Positions 9,017 through 16,118 of a stretch of DNA of 64,000 bases are shown here, piece after piece. A program made the position numbers and the translations under genes. The stretch is taken from NCBI GenBank assembly GCA_963707515.1, contig CAVPQI010000003.1:558001-622000 (forward strand), given 5' to 3'. Positions within the stretch are counted from its first letter, which is position 1; each line of letters begins with the position of its first letter. The DNA comes from Sva-07 sp963707515 (GTDB lineage Bacteria > Actinomycetota > Acidimicrobiia > Acidimicrobiales > Ilumatobacteraceae). Below the pieces are notes generated by a model. It was not told the DNA's origin, did not search any database, and was given only the letters and a program-made list of their open reading frames with translations.

Positions 9017-9763
9017 ATGACCACCGACGACACCATGCTCCCGAACCTCCGCGTCCGCGCCGGTGACGTCCCCGAACGGATCCTGGTGGTCGGCGACCCC
9101 GCACGCGCCGCCCGCGTGGCCGCGCTGCTCGACTCGGCCACCGAGATCTCACGCAACCGCGAGTACGTGCTCTACGGCGGGACCCATCGCGGTGAGACGG
9201 TCGGCGTCGCCTCGCACGGTGTCGGTTCCGCCGGGGCCGCTGTCTGCTTCGAGGAGCTCAGCCGCGGTGGGGCCCGCCGGCTCGTTCGTGCCGGCACCAC
9301 GGGCGGGCTGCAGCCCGGCGTGATCGACGGCGACCTGGTGATCGTCCACGCCACGGTGCGCGACGAGGGGACGACGTCGAAGATCGTGCCGCTCGGCTTC
9401 CCGGCCGTGGCCAGCGTCGAGATCGTCGAGTCACTGCGCGCCGGCACGGCGGCTCGCGGCGTGCGTGTCGCCGAGGGCATCGTCGTGACCAGCGACATCT
9501 TCTACCCGTACCCGGTGCTCGGCGACGACCTGGCGATGTGGGCCCGCGCCGGTTGCGTCGCCGTCGAGATGGAGTGCTCGACGTTGTTCGTCGTCGCCGC
9601 CATGCACGGGATCCAGACCGGCGCGATCCTGACCGTCGACGGCAACCCGCTGGCCGAGCACACGGGTGACATGTCCGACTACGACCCGCACCGGCCGATC
9701 GTCGACGATGCGGTGGCGGCGATGCTCGAGATCGCCCTCGACACCGTGGCCGCGCCATGGTGA
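9017..9763 (+). CDS. Nucleoside phosphorylase (PNP/UDP family)
   Basis: A 248-residue cytoplasmic enzyme of the trimeric/hexameric phosphorylase family, cleaving a nucleoside with phosphate to base plus (deoxy)ribose-1-phosphate. It shows VGDPARAARVA near residue 25, SHGVGSAGAAVCFEEL, RAGTTGGLQPG at the phosphate/ribose site and VEMECSTLFVVA with the ribose-binding Met-Glu. It resembles uridine and purine-nucleoside phosphorylases; base preference is not assigned. GGAGGA 5 bases before ATG 9017 sets the start. Its stop overlaps the cupin start by 7 bases. It probably feeds the MtnA-type isomerase encoded in the opposite arm. Confidence 0.88.
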   Translation: MTTDDTMLPNLRVRAGDVPERILVVGDPARAARVAALLDSATEISRNREYVLYGGTHRGETVGVASHGVGSAGAAVCFEELSRGGARRLVRAGTTGGLQPGVIDGDLVIVHATVRDEGTTSKIVPLGFPAVASVEIVESLRAGTAARGVRVAEGIVVTSDIFYPYPVLGDDLAMWARAGCVAVEMECSTLFVVAAMHGIQTGAILTVDGNPLAEHTGDMSDYDPHRPIVDDAVAAMLEIALDTVAAPW

Positions 9764-10302
9764 ACTCGCGGGTGATCTCCCACGCGGACGGTCGCCGGAT
9801 CGTCGAGCAGCTCGGGCTCGAGCCGATCCCCGTGGAAGGCGGGCTGTTCCGCCAGACCTGGAGGCTCGTCGCCGACGAGCCGATCCCGGCCGGAACCGTG
9901 CTCGGCACGGTGATCTACGCCGCGCTGACCGACGACGAGGATTCGTTCTCGGCGATGCACCGGCTCAGCGAGGTCGAGGTGTGGCACTTCTACGCCGGCG
10001 ACCCGGTCGAGCTGACCCTGCTGCACCCGGACGGCACGATCGAACTGCCGGTCCTCGGACCGGATGTGCTCGATGGTCAGCACCCACAGGTGATCGTGCC
10101 GATCGGCACCTGGATGGGTGGATCACTGGCGCCAGGTGGCACGTTCGCCCTGTTCGGCACGACGATGACACCCGGGTTCACCACCGGCTCCTTCGAAACC
10201 GGCGTGCGGGAGGAGCTGATCGAACGTTGGCCGGCGGCAGCCGACAGGATCACGAGGCTCACCCGGCCGGGCGCCCCGTTGCGGATGCCCGTCGACGACT
10301 GA
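9757..10302 (+). CDS. Cupin_5 (DUF985) family protein
   Basis: A 181-residue protein with the DUF985/YML079 pattern: GGLFRQTWRL, HRLSEVEVWHFYAGDPVEL, PQVIVPIGTWMGG and GTTMTPGFTTGSFETG. The family is a double-stranded beta-helix cupin with no firm reaction; a role on a sugar or nucleoside-derived ligand is inferred only from its place as last gene of this operon. The ATG overlaps the phosphorylase stop (ATGGTGA), implying coupling; GTG at 9760 is an alternative. A strong hairpin follows 32 bases later. Confidence 0.8.
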   Translation: MVNSRVISHADGRRIVEQLGLEPIPVEGGLFRQTWRLVADEPIPAGTVLGTVIYAALTDDEDSFSAMHRLSEVEVWHFYAGDPVELTLLHPDGTIELPVLGPDVLDGQHPQVIVPIGTWMGGSLAPGGTFALFGTTMTPGFTTGSFETGVREELIERWPAAADRITRLTRPGAPLRMPVDD

Positions 10303-10334
10303 CCACGGTCGGTCGTCGACGGGCTCCGCACGTG

Positions 10335-10363
10335 CTCCCCGAGGGTTCGATCTCCCTCGGGAG
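10335..10363 (+). terminator. Hairpin terminator after the cupin gene
   Basis: Arms CTCCCCGAGGG and CCCTCGGGAG pair over 10 positions with one bulged base and an 8-base loop. It lies between converging genes and could act in both directions. No long T-tract follows. Confidence 0.6.
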
Positions 10364-10397
10364 CGTCAGTTCGGGGACTTCGTGGTCGTGGAGGTGG

Positions 10398-10988
10398 TCA
10401 GACCGGCGGCTCGGGCTCGATCGGCAGGTAGTAGCCGAAGACGTCGACGATGAAGTGGGTGCTGCCGACCTGGTCGCCGCAGTGCACCCGCACCGAGCGC
10501 TCGGCATCGATCGGCACGCTGATGGCGTTGGCGATCTGCGTCGCCTCGTCGGGCCAGTTGAGGACCGAGGTGGCGGTCGTCTCGACGTCACCGGCAGTGA
10601 CGGCGAGGTAGTTGCCGGCGGTCATCGCCGTGGCGGTCAGGTTGATCAACACGGCAACGGCGGTCTCGGGGACGACGTCCTCCGTGGTCACGGTGCCATC
10701 GGCGCTGTGGCCGTCGGCGACGCTGACGACGCGGCTGGACTCGCGATCGAGCAGTCCGCCCTCGGCGTAGTTCGGCTGGCGCGAGTCGTACGAACGCTCC
10801 GGTGAGATGGGCACGAAGGTGGTACCCAACGGCGCCGGCGCCGCTTTGGCGGTGTTCGACGCCAGCAAGCTGGCCCCGATGGCCGCGCCTGCGCCACCGA
10901 GGGCGAGTTTGCCGAGCAGGGCTCGGCGGTCGTGCACCGCCGGCTGGGCGTCAGTTGCATCGTCGGTGATAGGTGAAGTGGTGTTCAT
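10398..10988 (-). CDS. Tat-signal secreted protein with one actinobacterial surface domain
   Basis: A 196-residue exported protein. A twin-arginine signal DRRALLGKLALGG with an Ala-rich helix ends near AKAAPA (about residue 50). The rest is one copy of a domain with PISPERSYDSR, VLINLTATAMTAGNYLAV and FIVDVFGYYLP. The same pattern (DR..DTR, NVTAV...GYLT, D..GWL/GYF) occurs three times at the C-terminus of the metalloprotease at 38.4-40.9 kb. The function is unknown; a cell-surface or carbohydrate/protein-binding role is a guess. GAGGAG 5-10 bases before ATG 10988 supports the start. It stands alone, convergent to the catabolic operon. Confidence 0.75.
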   Translation of the reverse strand: MNTTSPITDDATDAQPAVHDRRALLGKLALGGAGAAIGASLLASNTAKAAPAPLGTTFVPISPERSYDSRQPNYAEGGLLDRESSRVVSVADGHSADGTVTTEDVVPETAVAVLINLTATAMTAGNYLAVTAGDVETTATSVLNWPDEATQIANAISVPIDAERSVRVHCGDQVGSTHFIVDVFGYYLPIEPEPPV

Positions 10989-11159
10989 AGGACTCCTCAA
11001 TGGGTCGTGATCGTGCATTGCCCCCGTCCGCCGCCTTCGGTCGACCGTAACAGTCGTCGGCCGCCGGACCGATTCGGCATCGACATTTCCGTGTCGCGGT
11101 CGGCGTCCGGCCGCTTGCTCGGCGGCGCTGGACGGCGCCGGGACGCGCTCGTGCGCTTC

Positions 11160-11165
11160 TACACT
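11160..11165 (+). promoter_or_regulatory. -10 box, leaderless small Cys protein
   Basis: TACACT is separated by 7 bases from the GTG at 11173, favouring that start over the ATG two codons later. Confidence 0.45.
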
Positions 11166-11172
11166 GCTCGGC

Positions 11173-11520
11173 GTGCCGATGCGGATCGAGTGCAAGAACT
11201 TCGAGAGTCGCTCGTACCCCAACGGCGACACGGTCCGGAAGTGCAACCTCGACCTGGCGCCCGATGCACCGTGGCGTTGCCCGGACAACTGCGCCCGCTA
11301 CGAGCGTCGTCTCGCCGACGTGGCGTGGACCCACGGCAGCCTCGTCGTGCCGCCGACGCCGCCGGAACCGACCGGTCTCGACGACGGCTCGGCGGCGGCG
11401 TTGCTCGACGAGGCGGAGAACATCCTCAACGCCGCCGGCGCCTCGATACGCGCCCAGGTGGAAGCGGAGCGCGCCGCCAAGCCCAGCCTCCTGAAGCGCC
11501 TCTTCGGCCGCAAGCGCTGA
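11173..11520 (+). CDS. Small conserved-type protein with a Cys cluster
   Basis: A 115-residue protein I do not recognise by name. The first 45 residues hold four cysteines (IECKNFES, RKCNLDL, WRCPDNCARY), a likely small zinc or metal knuckle. A helical, charged C-terminal half ends in a basic tail (LLKRLFGRKR). A TACACT box 7 bases before GTG 11173 suggests a leaderless start. Two palindromic repeats follow before sufD. No function is assigned. Confidence 0.65.
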   Translation: MPMRIECKNFESRSYPNGDTVRKCNLDLAPDAPWRCPDNCARYERRLADVAWTHGSLVVPPTPPEPTGLDDGSAAALLDEAENILNAAGASIRAQVEAERAAKPSLLKRLFGRKR

Positions 11521-11522
11521 CC

Positions 11523-11553
11523 GTTACATCAGGGGTCAGACCCCTCTGGTAAC
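11523..11553. repeat. GGGGTC palindromic repeat, copy 1
   Basis: An imperfect palindrome of 31 bases, outer arms GTTAC/GTAAC and core GGGGTCAGACCCC. It lies just after the Cys-protein stop. Related copies are at 11578-11608 and 26619-26648. Confidence 0.8.
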
Positions 11554-11577
11554 GCTCGCCGTCATGATCGCCTGGCC

Positions 11578-11608
11578 GTGACATCAGGGGTCAGACCCCT
11601 GTTGTAAC
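11578..11608. repeat. GGGGTC palindromic repeat, copy 2
   Basis: The same core with outer arms GTGACA/TGTAAC, 55 bases after copy 1. The flanking CGCTCGCCG is also repeated. It could act as a terminator ahead of sufD. Confidence 0.8.
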
Positions 11609-11666
11609 GCTCGCCGCGGCGGGTGATTTGCACTACGGGCGTAGGAGAATTTCCGGGCTTGAGCGG

Positions 11667-11672
11667 TAGCGT
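11667..11672 (+). promoter_or_regulatory. -10 box of the sufD group
   Basis: TAGCGT lies 7 bases before GTG 11680, indicating a leaderless sufD transcript and deciding between two close GTG codons (11671 and 11680). Confidence 0.45.
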
Positions 11673-11679
11673 GAGCAGC

Positions 11680-12849
11680 GTGTCTGCGTTCACCACCGAC
11701 GCGGTACGCGCCTTCGATTCGTCGTGGCAGGAGCTGCGCGTCGCCGCTGCCGAACGCTTCGCAGCGTCGCCGATGCCGAGCCCGTCCGAAGAGATCTGGC
11801 GGTACAGCCGCATCGACCAGCTCGACCTCGACCGCTTCACCCCGGCGCGATGCGAGACCACCATCGACCTGCCCGACGGCGCCACCGATGTCCTCGTCGA
11901 CGCCGAACCGGAGCTGTTCGCGGACGAGACACCCGACGTCTTCGCCGAGCTGAACCGGGCGTTCATGACCCCGACGGTGCTGCGCATCCCCGCTGGGACG
12001 GCACTCTCCGGCCCGATCGTCGTCACCCACACCGTCGCCGGCAACGGCGTCGCCGTGTTCCCGCGGCTGGTGATCGACGCCGGTGCCGACAGCGAGGTCT
12101 CGGTCGTCGAGCGCTTCGTCGCCGCCGACCATGCCGCTGACGACGAGGCGCTCGTCGTCCCCGTCCTGCAGGTCCGTGCCGACCAGGCGGCGCGAGTGAA
12201 GTACCTCGCGGTCAACGAGACCGGCGGTCGCACGTGGCAGATCGGCAACCAGCAGGCGCTCGGCCTCCGTGACTCGACCACCCTGCTCGCCACCGTCACC
12301 CTCGGCGGCGACTACGTCCGGGCTCGCACCGAAGCCCGCCTGTCCGGCCAGGGCGGGAGCACCAAGCAGGTCGCCCTGTACTTCGCGGGTGGCACCCAGA
12401 TGCACGACTTCCGCACCATCCAGGACCACGACGCCCCGCACACGTCGAGCGACCTGCTCTTCAAGGGCGCCGTGCAGGACCGGGCGGCGAGCGTCTACAC
12501 CGGCCTGATCAAGATCCGCAAGCACGCCAACGGCACCACCGCGTTCCAGACGAACCGCAACCTCACCCTGTCCGAGGGGGCGTGGGCAGAGAGCGTGCCG
12601 AACCTCGACATCGAGACCAACGACGTCAAGTGCAGCCATGCCTCGACCGTTGGCCCGATCGACGAGGAGCAGCGCTTCTACCTCGAGAGCCGCGGCGTGC
12701 GGCCCGAGGTCGCCGAGCGGCTGGTCGTGCTCGGCTTCTTCGAAGAGGTCATCGCCCAGCTGCCCGCCGGTGGCATCGCCGACGACCTGCGCCGGCGCGT
12801 CGCCGCCAAGCTCGACCTGTCGGGCACCCGCGAGGCGGTGCCGGCATGA
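11680..12849 (+). CDS. sufD: Fe-S cluster assembly protein SufD
   Basis: A 389-residue scaffold subunit that works with SufB and SufC in iron-sulfur cluster assembly. Recognisable parts are EEIWRYSRIDQLDLDRF at the N-terminus, the beta-helix core with LYFAGGTQMHDFRTIQDHDA, and the family hallmark NDVKCSHASTVGPIDEEQ with YLESRGV near the C-terminus. The length and lack of a SufB-type N-terminal extension favour SufD over SufB. Its stop overlaps the next start (ATGA). No sufB lies upstream, where it is usually found in actinobacterial operons. Confidence 0.88.
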   Translation: MSAFTTDAVRAFDSSWQELRVAAAERFAASPMPSPSEEIWRYSRIDQLDLDRFTPARCETTIDLPDGATDVLVDAEPELFADETPDVFAELNRAFMTPTVLRIPAGTALSGPIVVTHTVAGNGVAVFPRLVIDAGADSEVSVVERFVAADHAADDEALVVPVLQVRADQAARVKYLAVNETGGRTWQIGNQQALGLRDSTTLLATVTLGGDYVRARTEARLSGQGGSTKQVALYFAGGTQMHDFRTIQDHDAPHTSSDLLFKGAVQDRAASVYTGLIKIRKHANGTTAFQTNRNLTLSEGAWAESVPNLDIETNDVKCSHASTVGPIDEEQRFYLESRGVRPEVAERLVVLGFFEEVIAQLPAGGIADDLRRRVAAKLDLSGTREAVPA

Positions 12850-13178
12850 GTGGCGTCACGGTCTGCCGGCTCGACGACCTCGCCGACGGCGCCGCCCGCA
12901 AGGTCGATGTCGACGGGGTGGCGGTCGCTGTGGTCCGCATCGGTGACGACGTCTACGCCATCGGCGACGTCTGCAGCCACGGCAACTACTCGCTCTCGGA
13001 GGGCGAGGTGTGGTGCGAGGAGCGCGAGCTGGAGTGTCCCAAGCACGGCAGCGCGTTCAGCCTCGAAACGGGCGAGCCGGTCACGCTCCCGGCCACGCAA
13101 CCGGTCGCCGTGTACGACGTCGCCGTCGTCGACGGTGATGTCGTCATCAGCCGGGCATCGGTGGAGGAATCAGCATGA
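12846..13178 (+). CDS. Rieske-type [2Fe-2S] ferredoxin-like protein of the SUF group
   Basis: A 110-residue Rieske protein with ligands C43-S-H45 (VCSHGN) and C64-P-K-H67 (ECPKHG), spaced as in non-heme oxygenase ferredoxins. Small Rieske proteins are common between sufD and sufC in actinobacteria, probably giving or holding electrons or iron during assembly; the exact role is not established. It overlaps sufD and sufC by ATGA on both sides, so the three are tightly coupled. Confidence 0.9.
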   Translation: MSGVTVCRLDDLADGAARKVDVDGVAVAVVRIGDDVYAIGDVCSHGNYSLSEGEVWCEERELECPKHGSAFSLETGEPVTLPATQPVAVYDVAVVDGDVVISRASVEESA

Positions 13179-13975
13179 GCACGCTCGAGATTCGTGGCCT
13201 GCGCGCCGCGGTCGGCGACAAGGAGATCCTCAAGGGCATCGACCTCACCGTGTCGTCCGGCGAGGTCCACGCCGTCATGGGCCCCAACGGTGCCGGCAAG
13301 AGCACCCTGTCGGGTGTCGTCATGGGCAAGCCCGGCTACCGGGTGCTCGCCGGCTCGGTGACCCTCGACGGCACGGACGTGCTGGCGATGGCCGCCTGGG
13401 AGCGCGCCGCTGCCGGCCTCCACCTCGTCATGCAGTACCCGACCGAGGTTCCCGGCGTGATGCTCGACGACGTCCTCGTCGAGGCATTGGCCACCCGCGG
13501 CCGCTCGAGTGCCGGGCTCGACGAGCTGTTGCGCACCGAAGCGGCGCGCATCGGCTTCGAGGAGCGCTTCCTCGACCGTCCGCTGAACGTCGACCTGTCG
13601 GGTGGCGAGAAGAAGCGCAACGAGACGCTGCAGCTGGCGATCCTGGCACCGAAGATCGCCATCCTCGACGAACTCGACTCGGGGCTCGACATCGACGCGC
13701 TGCGCGACTGCGCCCGTCGCGTCGAGGCGATGAGCAACGAGTCGACCGCCGGCAACGAGCCGCTCGGCGTGCTGGCGATCACGCATTACAACCGGTTGCT
13801 CCACGAGCTCAAGCCGGATCGGGTGCACATCCTCGCCGCCGGTCGCATCGTCGACAGCGGCGGACCCGAGCTCGCCGAACGTCTCGAAGTCGAGGGTTAC
13901 GGCGCGTTCGCCGTCGCCGACGGTGCCGGCGACGGGAGCGCGCCCGGCGCGCTCGACGATCTCTTCGCCGGCTGA
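13175..13975 (+). CDS. sufC: Fe-S assembly ATPase SufC (copy 1)
   Basis: A 266-residue ABC-type ATPase without membrane domain that drives the SufBCD scaffold. Walker A is GPNGAGKST at about 36-44, the signature DLSGGEKKRNETLQLAIL, Walker B IAILDELDSGLDIDAL and the switch His in AITHYNR. The D-to-L change in LDELDSG, where many SufC proteins have LDETDSG, is minor. ATGA overlap with the Rieske gene. A second sufC with the usual DETDSG lies 6 kb away in the opposite orientation. Confidence 0.92.
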   Translation: MSTLEIRGLRAAVGDKEILKGIDLTVSSGEVHAVMGPNGAGKSTLSGVVMGKPGYRVLAGSVTLDGTDVLAMAAWERAAAGLHLVMQYPTEVPGVMLDDVLVEALATRGRSSAGLDELLRTEAARIGFEERFLDRPLNVDLSGGEKKRNETLQLAILAPKIAILDELDSGLDIDALRDCARRVEAMSNESTAGNEPLGVLAITHYNRLLHELKPDRVHILAAGRIVDSGGPELAERLEVEGYGAFAVADGAGDGSAPGALDDLFAG

Positions 13976-13994
13976 TCCGCCTACGGTCGCGTCG

Positions 13995-15269
13995 ATGAGC
14001 GACCGTGCCGGTGGGGGACCGGCGACGACGTCGGCAGCGCCGCCCGTCGAGTCGGGGCGCTTCCCCGGATGGTTCGTGGTCGCCGGGTGCTTCGTCGTGT
14101 TGATGGTCTCGGGCGGGCTCGGCTTCTACGGACTCGCCGTCTACCTCAACGCGTTCAGCAAGGAACGCGACTGGCCGCTGAGCACGATCTCGCTGGCGAC
14201 GACGGTGTTCTTCGTCGTCGGCGGGGTGCTCGGGGTGTGGGTCGCACGACTGATCGCCCGCATCGATGTCCGCATCGTCATCATCGCCGGCGGGCTCGTC
14301 GGCGGCGTCGCCCTCGCTGCCCTCGGCCAGGTCGACCAGCAGTGGCAGCTGTTCGTCGTCTACGCCGTGTTCGCCTTCGGATTCGCCGGTGCCGGGCTCG
14401 TCCCGGCGACCACCGTCGTCACCCGCTGGTTCCACACCAAGCGCTCGGTGGCGCTGTCGGTCGCCTCGACGGGCCTGTCGGTCGGCGGCATCGTGATGAC
14501 CCCGTTCGCCAAGCAGCTGCTCGACTCGCGCGGGCTCGAGGCGGGGACGCCGTGGCTCGGCCTCGTGTTCGCCGTCGGGATCGTTCCCGCCGGTTGGTTC
14601 CTCGTCCGCCCCGACCCGGGGCGCGACGGATGGGCGCCCGACGGCATCCGTCTCGTCGCCGGCAGACCCGCCCCACCCGTGCTCGGCGACCACTTCGACG
14701 ACGCCGTGCGGACCCGGTTCTTCGTCTGCGTGACCGTCGGTTTCGTACTCGGACTCGGCGCTCAGGTCGGTGGGATCCAACAGATGGTCAAGCTCGTCGA
14801 GGACCGCACCGACGCCCGCACGGCACAGTTCGCCGTCACGGCCATCGCCGCCACGTCCGTCGTCGCCCGCCTGCTCGGCGGCCAGATCGTCACCCGCGTC
14901 GAGATGGCGCGGTTGACGACGGTGCTCGTCGCCGTCCAGGCGGCGGCGTTGGCGACGCTCGCCGTGGCCGAGTCGACGTGGTTGATCTTCGTCGCCATCG
15001 TCTTCTTCGGAGCGACGATCGGCAACATCTTGATGCTGCAGCCGCTGCTGATCGCCGAGCGCTTCGGCGTGCGCGACTACCCGCGGATCTACAGCCGCAG
15101 TCAGTTGTTCGGGGTGATGGGCACGGCCGGCGGCCCGCTGCTGCTCGGCCTGCTGTACGACGTGGCCGGGTCGTATGTGATCCCGTACCTGGTCGCCGCC
15201 TGCTGCTCGTTGGCGGGGGCGTTGGTGCTGTCGCGCGCCGGCCCCGCTACCGTCGCCAGCGATGACTGA
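13995..15269 (+). CDS. MFS transporter, oxalate/formate or monocarboxylate antiporter-like
   Basis: A 424-residue membrane protein with about 12 predicted helices, from GWFVVAGCFVVLMVSG near residue 25 to the C-terminus. The WF...SVALSVASTGLSVGG region fits the OFA/monocarboxylate branch of the MFS. The substrate is unknown. TACGGT 7 bases before ATG 13995 points to a leaderless start and a promoter separate from the suf group 20 bases upstream. The 3' end overlaps the next gene by 8 bases, suggesting co-expression with the YbaK-like protein. Confidence 0.82.
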   Translation: MSDRAGGGPATTSAAPPVESGRFPGWFVVAGCFVVLMVSGGLGFYGLAVYLNAFSKERDWPLSTISLATTVFFVVGGVLGVWVARLIARIDVRIVIIAGGLVGGVALAALGQVDQQWQLFVVYAVFAFGFAGAGLVPATTVVTRWFHTKRSVALSVASTGLSVGGIVMTPFAKQLLDSRGLEAGTPWLGLVFAVGIVPAGWFLVRPDPGRDGWAPDGIRLVAGRPAPPVLGDHFDDAVRTRFFVCVTVGFVLGLGAQVGGIQQMVKLVEDRTDARTAQFAVTAIAATSVVARLLGGQIVTRVEMARLTTVLVAVQAAALATLAVAESTWLIFVAIVFFGATIGNILMLQPLLIAERFGVRDYPRIYSRSQLFGVMGTAGGPLLLGLLYDVAGSYVIPYLVAACCSLAGALVLSRAGPATVASDD

Positions 15270-15765
15270 CACCACCCGTGCGGACGGCGGCGCCCAGCAG
15301 CATCGCAACGTCGGCCGCGTCGTCGACGCCGGCACGGCGGCGGGCATCGATGTCGTGCCGCGGCGCTTCCCGGAGGGCACCAAGACCGCCGCCGACGCCG
15401 CCGCGGCGATCGGCTGCGACGTCGGGCAGATCGTCAAGAGCCTCATCTTTGCCGTCGACGGCGAGGTCGTCCTGGCCTACGTCAGCGGCGCCAACCAGCT
15501 CGACGAGTCGAAGCTGGCGGCAGCCGCCGGCGGCGAGCGATGCACCCGTGTCGACGCCGACACGGTGCGCGAGGCGACCGGCTTCCCGATCGGAGGAGTA
15601 CCGCCGTTCGGACACCGGACCGCATTGCGCGTCTTCGTCGACCCCGACCTCCTCGTCCACGACGAGGTGTGGGCCGCCGCCGGCACCTGGCACGACGTGT
15701 TCCCGTTGACGCCACAGCAACTCGTCGACGCCAGCGGTGCGCTTGTCACCGACCTCCGCCGCTGA
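15262..15765 (+). CDS. YbaK/EbsC family aminoacyl-tRNA deacylase-like protein
   Basis: A 167-residue YbaK domain protein; the family hydrolyses mischarged tRNAs such as Cys-tRNA(Pro). Visible family features are the Lys of GQIVKSLIFAVDGEVVLA, EATGFPIGGVPPFGH and RVFVDPDLL. It begins inside the MFS gene (8-base overlap). Its last 56 bases are the first copy of a four-copy tandem repeat that continues past the stop, so the C-terminus LVDASGALVTDLRR is encoded by repeat DNA and may have changed in length. Confidence 0.88.
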   Translation: MTDTTRADGGAQQHRNVGRVVDAGTAAGIDVVPRRFPEGTKTAADAAAAIGCDVGQIVKSLIFAVDGEVVLAYVSGANQLDESKLAAAAGGERCTRVDADTVREATGFPIGGVPPFGHRTALRVFVDPDLLVHDEVWAAAGTWHDVFPLTPQQLVDASGALVTDLRR

Positions 15766-15929
15766 CGCCGCAGCAGCTCGTCGACGCCGGCGGTGCGCTC
15801 GTCACCGACCGCCGCCGCTGACGCCGCAGCAGTTCGTCGACGCCGGCGGTGCGCTCGTCACCGACCGCCGCCGCTGACGCCGCAGCAGTTCGTCGACGCC
15901 GGCGGCGCGCTCGTCACCGACCTCCGCCG
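15706..15929. repeat. 56-base tandem repeat, 4 copies, from the end of the ybaK-like gene
   Basis: Units start at 15706, 15762, 15818 and 15874. The first is coding, and the other three repeat the same gene end, each with the stop codon. The unit is not a multiple of three, so frames shift between copies. The non-coding copies match each other better than they match the coding copy. Confidence 0.92.
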
Positions 15930-15940
15930 CGCCTGACTCA

Positions 15941-15981
15941 GCGTCAGCGACAACACTGACATTCGACGTTGTCGCTGACGC
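15941..15981. repeat. GCGTCAGCGACAAC hairpin, copy 1
   Basis: Perfect 14-base arms GCGTCAGCGACAAC / GTTGTCGCTGACGC with a 13-base loop. It is in the stretch between the YbaK-like gene and the convergent membrane protein gene and may serve as a terminator. Confidence 0.8.
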
Positions 15982-15990
15982 AGACGTTCA

Positions 15991-16031
15991 GCGTCAGCGA
16001 CAACGCTGGCAATCGATGTTGTCGCTGACGC
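15991..16031. repeat. GCGTCAGCGACAAC hairpin, copy 2
   Basis: A second copy of the same 14-base arms with a different 13-base loop, 10 bases after copy 1. A third related copy is at 33326-33366. Nothing else was recognised from 16032 to 16118. Confidence 0.8.
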
Positions 16032-16118
16032 AGACGTCCGGATGCAGTTCGGATGCAGTCCGGGTGCCGGGCGGGTGCGGGTGACGGTCGGGGGGTTGCA
16101 GCTGGTGGCGAGTGACGG

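Noticed and set aside
11680..12849. Assigning this gene as sufB
   Set aside because: About 390 residues and lacking the longer SufB N-terminal region; pattern and gene order fit SufD.
15706..15929. Possible CRISPR array
   Set aside because: Units are adjacent without spacers and derive from the end of a gene.
15968..16031. GTTGTC half sites as further GntR operators
   Set aside because: They belong to GTTGTCGCTGACGC hairpin arms; the 13-base palindrome is absent.
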